A stretch of 29,976 nucleotides of DNA from Flavobacteriales bacterium (GTDB taxonomy: Bacteria > Bacteroidota > Bacteroidia > Flavobacteriales_F > PHOS-HE28): contig JADJXF010000015.1 of assembly GCA_016715995.1 (NCBI GenBank), forward strand, positions 1 to 29,976. Reading direction: 5' to 3'. This document shows positions 24,859-29,976 of the stretch, piece after piece; positions within the stretch are counted from its first letter, which is position 1, and each line of letters opens with the position of its first letter. Made by a program: the position numbers and the translations under genes. Below the pieces are notes generated by a model. That model saw only the letters and a list, made by a program, of their open reading frames with translations. It was not told the origin of the DNA and searched no databases.

Positions 24859-25166
24859 AACCGTTTCCCCTCCTTCGTGGCTGCTTCGATGGCCGCTCGA
24901 TGACCTTCAACGCCTCGAACTTGGATTCACGACCCACTTCCCAGCGGTATCGATGCATCCCCAACTGTAGCCCCGCTTATCAGCTGCATAGCCGTTCTCG
25001 CCGAAACGGGAAGCAATGCTTGAATTTGGGTGGGATGACCATATTATCCGAGTTGTCCACGTAACCCCAGAAATCGCTGCCGGCAGAATGGTTTGAGCGA
25101 GGGAAGGTTTGGACTTACAAGCCCGTGCTGGGCAGCACGGCTGAACATACGGAGGAAATACTTCAT
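24857..25166 (-). CDS. WG-repeat protein, about 100 aa, frameshifted
   Basis: Joined frames give two WG-type units: DFWGYVDNSDNMVIPPKFKH and, after an indel near 25005, FGENGYAADKRGYSWG followed by CIDTAGKWVVNP and KFEALKVIERPSKQP, ending NG with TAA at 24857-24859. The units G-x-W-G-Y/C-I/V-D-x-x-G-x-x-V-I/V-x-P are the hallmark of WG (KWG) beta repeats, usually found in secreted or surface proteins of Bacteroidota. The start is uncertain; the ATG at 25166 (MKYFLRMFSRAAQ) needs one indel. The gene is short for the family, so it may be a fragment or may extend further upstream. Confidence 0.6.
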
Positions 25167-25169
25167 GGC

Positions 25170-25515
25170 CTATGTGGACTGGTGGAACGGAGAAACGCAG
25201 ACTCACCGAACCATGCAATGACATGGCCCGGTCGCAGGCTCGACCGACTTCCTGGATTGCCGGGGGTGCCGAACCCATCCACTCATTCGCTGATGAATGA
25301 GCTCACCCTACCCCTCGACCCAAGCAGGCGGGGCACATGGTCCGTACCCAGGGACGCTGAAAACCACGACCCTGGAAAATGGGACCGCGAATCCCGGATG
25401 GCAAGCAGTCGAGTTCACCCATAGTGTGCTGCAAGATCAGGCGGGCGCCACTGGACTCTTGCGGTGAGGCACGGCTGGCCCCATTGGGCACGCACCGGTC
25501 GACGCGCGCACTAGG
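25170..25515. other. Unassigned stretch
   Basis: Between the WG-repeat gene and the SRPBCC gene no frame or joined frames gave a family I recognise, and no RNA or repeat stands out. It may hold upstream parts of either neighbour scrambled by indels, plus their divergent promoters. Confidence 0.4.
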
Positions 25516-25519
25516 TTGG

Positions 25520-25963
25520 CGCTCACGAAGTTCCGCACTACCATCACCGTCGACACGCCCGCGGGCGCAGCGGTCCACTCTTCGACAACCCGGCGACCGA
25601 GGAAGGTGGCAGCCACGCTCATCAGCTTCGAGCCCATTAGCGGCACACCGGGACAAGTCGGCGCGGCGTAGAGCCGATTGAAGTACAAGATGGGCGGCCG
25701 CGAGATCGAGATGGTCGGACCATCACCAAGAGCGACCCGCCACGCGAGTTCGGCAGAACCTACGAAGCGAAGGGCGTGTGGAACGAGGTGCGCAACACCT
25801 TCGAGGAGGCTGGTGCCACCCGGACCATCTGGCATTCCGGTTAACGAGTTCCGCATGCGGGGCTAATGAAGCTGATGGCCCTCCCCTGATGCCCGGCGCG
25901 TTCAAGAAAGAGAGCAGGAAGATCGAGGAGCGTTTCAAGGCCTGGGCGGAGAAGCACGGTTGA
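25520..25963 (+). CDS. SRPBCC/START-fold (polyketide cyclase-like) protein, frameshifted
   Basis: About 147 aa after correction. It opens with the first strand TKFRTTITVDTPAGA, typical of the fold, then FEPISGTPGQVGAA, LKYKMGGREIEMV, TITKSDPPREFGRTYEAKGVWNEVRNTFEEAGATRTIWHS, and the long C-terminal helix MKLMALLMPGAFKKESRKIEERFKAWAEKHG before TGA at 25961-25963. SRPBCC proteins bind small hydrophobic ligands; no ligand can be inferred. A start codon could not be placed exactly: ACG AAG TTC lies at 25525, and the true ATG may be lost to an indel. It converges on the M1 peptidase with 3 bases between the stop codons. Confidence 0.75.
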
Positions 25964-25966
25964 CCA

Positions 25967-28338
25967 TTACTGCCCCGCTTTCATCTCCCCTCCCGTCTGC
26001 CTGTTCCGTTCATCACCCCATCGGGTTCGGTCTGCGCCATTGCTGCTGCCAGACACATCGAAGCGCGTGGGCACCGTGCGCGCGGCCAGCTTCATTGTTG
26101 TTGAGGTCGCAATCGGCGGTTTCAGGCAAGGGATCGAAACTGCTCTTCACCTCCTTGCGCTTCACGAAGACCTTGCTCATCTCATCGCTGGTCTTCCAGA
26201 TGCCAGCCGGGATGCGCTCGGTCTCGCGGTCCCGTCAGCGTACTCCCCATTCCGGATGCTTTGGGCATCACCAGACCGCCGATGTTCTTGAACGATAGCT
26301 CGTAGAGGTGCAGGTCCTCGTTCAGAGCGCAGTTCTTCGGGCTTCCGCAGTCTTCTTCCACTTCTCATAGGCGGCGAATTCGCTCGGTAGCTGTCGGAGT
26401 GGTCCGAAGCTGTTGTAGAAGTCGTGGCGGGGTCCCGGTCAACCACGAAATCGAGCTTCGCGTCGATGTTGCGTAGCGGCTGAGGTCAGAATCTCGCGCG
26501 CCTTCTCCTCCGCTTCAGCACCTCGGCCAGTAGAGGGTCTCGCGGCGATAAGCGCTTATAGCGGGTTCGCGAGCTCGATGTCCACGTGGCCGGTGGCATA
26601 GAACCAACCGCCGAACCAGTCGAAGTCCACGCCCGTGGCATCCTCCATGGTGCCGGAAGAAATCGCCGGGGGTGGGCCGATTGGACATCCACCGCCGCGA
26701 CGGGTCTTGAAAGCGACGTCCCGAAGCGCTCGCGCCCCCAGGACGGTCTCACGCAAGATGTCGAGCGCCAGCAAGGCTCGCCGTATGGCGTCGTTGCAGG
26801 ACGATGCTCTCAGGCCTGTTAGTCGTGAGGGGGTCATGATCGCCCTGCCGTGGCGCGGCGTCCGGATCGCCCTCGCCGTCGACGTTGTCGGGGAATGACG
26901 CGAACAGGGGAAATCCTTCTCCCAGCAGACTGCCCGGTGAGGTACTCGAGGAAGGTGTTGAGCCCCTCGTCCATCCAGGTCCACTGCCGCTCGTCGGAGT
27001 TCACGATCATGGGGAAGTAGTTGTGCCCCGCCTCGTGGATCACCAGCGAGATGAACCCGTACTTGTCCTCCTCGGTGTAGGTGCCGCGTCCGGCTCGAGG
27101 GCCGCCGCCGTTGGCGACGATCATCGGGTACTCCATGCCGCATGCCGTGAGGCGGCCGCCACCGAGATGGCAAACGGGTACAGGTAGTCCGACGTGAACT
27201 GGCTCCAATAGACGTCTAGGGCGTGTGCGCGAGCCTTGGTGGAATACGGGGACCAGATGGACCGCCCTCCTTGGGGTAGAAGCTCCGGCGAGCACAGTGG
27301 TGGCCTTCACTTCGCCGGCCAGCACCATCGCATCCCACGCGAACTTCCTGGAGGATGCGAAGGCGAAGTCGCGGACGTTCTTCGCCTGATAGGTCCAGGT
27401 CTTGCGGCCCGAGGCCTTGCCGGACTCGGCTCGCTTCGCCTCCTCGGGATGACGGTCTGCACGGGCGTAGTCGCTGGTCTCCGGCCTTGGCGAAAGCCGC
27501 TCACGCTGCGCCGCTGCGTGAGCACTCTGGATGCGTACTGCAGCTCGCCGGTCGCCGCGACGAGGTGATCGCTGGGAACGGTGATGCCGAAAGTGCGGTC
27601 GCCGAACTCGAGCGTGAACTCGCCTGCCCGAGGAACTGCTGACCTGCCAGCCGCTGTAATCGGTGTATGCGGCCATCCTCGGGAACAACTGCGCGATGGT
27701 AAATATGGCGTTGCCGCGCTCGTCAGGACATGCTCATAGCCGGCCATGCCACCCTTGATAGATCGTCCAGGATGCAGAGCACCACCCGATCGGAGAAGCT
27801 GACGCTGCCGCCCGGAGCGAGTAGCTCGAGGAAGGTCGCACCACATCATGGTCTCGACCCGATGATGTGGGGGAGCTGGCGCGCCGCCGGCGTCGGTGAC
27901 GGCCTTGATGCCCACCGCGCCTCGTAACGGCACCGCCGGTCAACACTTTGGCAGGCTCACGCTATCGCCAACTCCGCGAGGTCCGGCACGGGCGAGGCGT
28001 CGCGTGCCCGAACCGTGCTGAATAGCAGTTCTGGTCGAGCTGCGCCAAGAGGAACTCGAGCGTCGCCGGGGATGGTTGTGGCTAGGTGATGGTCTCGCGG
28101 CCAGAAGCTTCGGCGACGCCCTCGACGGCCTGGGCGCTAGTCAGCTCCACGCTGGATGACGTAAGTCGGCCTGCATCTGCCAGTAGCCGCGCCCGGGAGC
28201 GCCGGAGGCAGTGCGCTGCTCGTTGGGAGTGGGCGGTTCTGGTCGAGCTGGCGAACTTATCGCGACCGTATCAGAAGTCCTGGAAGGGCGGTGCAGGCAA
28301 TAACCGCTGTGCTGGGGCGAGGAAGGCTTCGATGGCAT
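25967..28338 (-). CDS. M1-family (aminopeptidase N-like) zinc metallopeptidase, frameshifted
   Basis: A large peptidase, about 790 aa after correction. Near the N-terminus the joined reading has PTPNEQRTASGAPGRGYWQMQADY (about 28200-28250), which starts the beta-saddle domain. Mid-domain come FTLEFGDRTFGITVPSDHLVAATGELQ and KTWTYQAKNVRDFAFASSRKFAWDAM. The catalytic core is GMEYPMI, then HEAGHNYFP (zinc site coded at 27024-27038) and TWMDEGLNTFLEYL with the third ligand Glu. Downstream: ATGVDFDWFGGWFYATGHVDIEL, LHLYELSFKNIGGLVMP and a final ETADCDLNNN. It ends at TAA 25967-25969. More than ten indels are present. The substrate-positioning GMEYP replaces the GAMEN of classic aminopeptidase N, as usual in this Bacteroidota subgroup. 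The start is approximate. Confidence 0.88.
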
Positions 28339-28441
28339 GTCCGCGAAAGTAGTGAGCAGTGGCGGTGGGGCGAGGAGTGCTCACGCATCCAACCACTCGC
28401 CGCTTACACACTCGCTGCTCTTCGTCCAACTTTTGGACTGG

Positions 28442-28600
28442 AATGAACGCGCCTCTCCGCCTTGTCTTCCTCTTTCTGCCAGCGCCCTCGCGCCCCAACC
28501 TCTTCGTCTCGTGCCGCCGCCACATACGAGGCAGACCCTCGACCTCACCTGGCGCATCTGCGCACGACATCAAACATGCATGGAGGAACATGTTGATTGA
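28442..28600 (+). CDS. Possible short secreted peptide
   Basis: The ATG at 28442 opens MNAPLRLVFLFLPA, which with one indel joins ALAPQPLRLVPPPHTRQTLDLTWRICARHQ and stops at 28598-28600. A signal-like start on about 53 residues is all that supports it. It may equally be chance in a GC-rich, error-rich stretch, divergent from the M1 gene. Confidence 0.25.
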   Translation, partial: NERASPPCLPLSASALAPQPLRLVPPPHTRQTLDLTWRICARHQTCMEEHVD

Positions 28601-28639
28601 AGCTTGGATGGGACAAGCATTCTCCCAAATCCGATAGCC

Positions 28640-29976
28640 TCACTCCAAGCATACTTCATGGGGCATTTGGTGCTCTTTGGGAGAAACAATGTCCAAAATG
28701 AACCCGGATAGAAGCAAGGAGCTCGATGACGGGAACGCTGTATTGCTACCTGCAGGTGGGAGAATCGCCTCACCGAACGGTTGATGATTCTCAACGCGCT
28801 CCCACACGGAGGTCTTCGCCGAGCAGCAGAATTTGGTGCATGGCAGAGGGCGAGAAGTTGCCGACCCGATCGCCCCCGTTCCATTGAGGGAGCGCCGATC
28901 CACCTGGTGAGATCGCGCCACAACCAAAGCTATTCCTCGTGGTCTTCCCGTGCTCGCCAGAGAAACGACCAACGGGGAACAACAATCGCGGGCGGCGGGA
29001 ACAGGGCGGATCGAGCCACCAATCGAGTCCAGGACCATAATTAACGCGCATCGCTTCGATAAATCAGTTACTCCTGGACAGTTCAGTCCTCCTTCAATGG
29101 CCTTCGGCGATGGGTTAGCGCCATCGCCATCCGATCGCAGCTCAATGATATCGCATCCCCGATGATGCTCCACATCCGTTAGGGTGATTGACTACGGTAA
29201 GTCGACGAGACCCCGCTCATCACTCCACCAGCGCAAATCCGCGCCTCAAGTGGTGGCGGCTATCACATCTGCCGGCATGCGGAACGGATCGACTTCCTTC
29301 TCGTTTCGCCCATCGAACAGGCCAGCAGCCCGCCCACCCACGCCATGCGCTCCGCGTGATCAATGCCCCCAACGCCGCGCGGATGGCTGCTCACCTTAAC
29401 TTCTGCTTCAATGATGATTCGATCTTGCAGGCCCCAGCCCTTGCACGCGAATTTGCTCACCGCTGAGTGCTCCATGAAACCTCCTCGTTGAGGAAGCCCT
29501 CGCTGATGGTTAGGGGACGATGGCTTCCGCGTCTTGTGCTCCTCCCCAGCCATAAGGGCGCTGTCCCGCACTTCCTGCTGGTATGCTCCACCTGACGGGC
29601 GCAATAAACGAAGGCTTTGGCAATATTCGAAATAGATGGTTTCCTGGGCATGAGGACAGCGCCGAACAATAATACCGCCGATGGATGCTGCTCCCACTAC
29701 CTTTTGGAACGTAGCTTGCGAACGAGCAACTCATGGAAAGCCTCCGAACTTACTTCCCGCTGAGCAACCGGTGAAGCATGCATACCTCTTCGTCCTTCGC
29801 TCGTGGGGTGGTAAACAGAAGCAGCGATGTGGACATGCCTGGTGGAACTGGACCCCTCGAAGCCCGTAGAAACGGTTCATTTTGGTGAGCCTTGATGCGG
29901 AAGCGCTGTTGGGCCGCCATCGCGGACCTTGTCGCCACAGGAGTTAAGTACGTAGCCAAGCCTTCGTTGATCGCGA
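28640..29976. other. Unassigned right-edge region
   Basis: About 1.3 kb of slightly lower GC than the rest, where I recognise no gene family, RNA, repeat or transposase. On the minus strand one frame stays open for 177 codons (29173 to 28640, MEHHRGCDIIELRSDGD to HEVCLE), and another for 144 codons (29697 to 29263, with GWGLQDRIIIEAEVKVSSH). Neither has a convincing hydrophobic core or motif. The plus strand has a 31-codon ORF at 28689-28784. If it encodes a protein it is most likely on the minus strand, broken by indels. Confidence 0.4.

Overview
The window looks like chromosomal DNA of a GC-rich, probably uncultured Bacteroidota bacterium, most likely Flavobacteriales-like. The pointers are a type IX secretion (T9SS) sorting domain, DUF5916, Bacteroidota-type M1 and M36 peptidases, an EF-G paralogue of the Bacteroidota type, a Bacteroidota-type tyrosine integrase and TAnnTTTG-like promoter elements instead of Shine-Dalgarno sites. 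Outside the mobile element nearly every gene is broken by small frameshifts every 100-300 bases. They fall in genes that should be essential (folP) as well as dispensable ones, which points to unpolished long-read indels, not decay. Gene limits there are given as the span of the frameshift-corrected reading, and many are approximate.

Left flank (1-16,513). M36 fungalysin peptidase (minus, runs off the left edge); dihydropteroate synthase folP (plus); a small membrane-anchored protein (minus); a multi-pass membrane protein and a membrane class III nucleotide cyclase (plus); a secreted repeat protein and a second membrane cyclase (minus); a divergent Crp/Fnr regulator and a DinB-like protein (plus); an alpha/beta-hydrolase lipoprotein, a DUF5916 outer-membrane protein and an EF-G paralogue (minus); a small hypothetical gene; an outer-membrane barrel protein; then a clear cobalamin riboswitch in front of a T9SS-exported beta-propeller-like protein. 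The last pair suggests a B12-binding surface protein analogous to BtuG but exported by T9SS.

Mobile element (about 16,543-24,806, 8,246 bp). It is inserted in a tRNA-Thr(CGU) gene. An intact tRNA stands at the left end and a displaced 3' half at the right end. The two 3' halves share an 18-bp core but differ by two compensatory base-pair changes in the T arm, so the present tRNA is a hybrid whose 3' half came with the element. All genes are on the minus strand: integrase, a 661-aa unknown protein with an internal duplication, an AlpA-like helix-turn-helix protein, a DUF3987 protein, a possible 84-aa ORF overlying a cluster of GTGGCGG repeats, a DUF6371/Toprim primase-like protein, a 74-aa coiled-coil protein, a 182-aa helical protein and a 207-260-aa protein. 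No relaxase, conjugation, capsid or portal gene is visible. It is a small integrative element with its own replication-type genes, perhaps a phage satellite. Its reading frames are almost all intact, unlike the flanks.

Right flank (24,807-29,976). The original tRNA 3' half with encoded CCA and its terminator, a WG-repeat protein (minus), an SRPBCC protein (plus), a large M1 aminopeptidase-like protein (minus), and about 1.4 kb at the right edge that I cannot assign.
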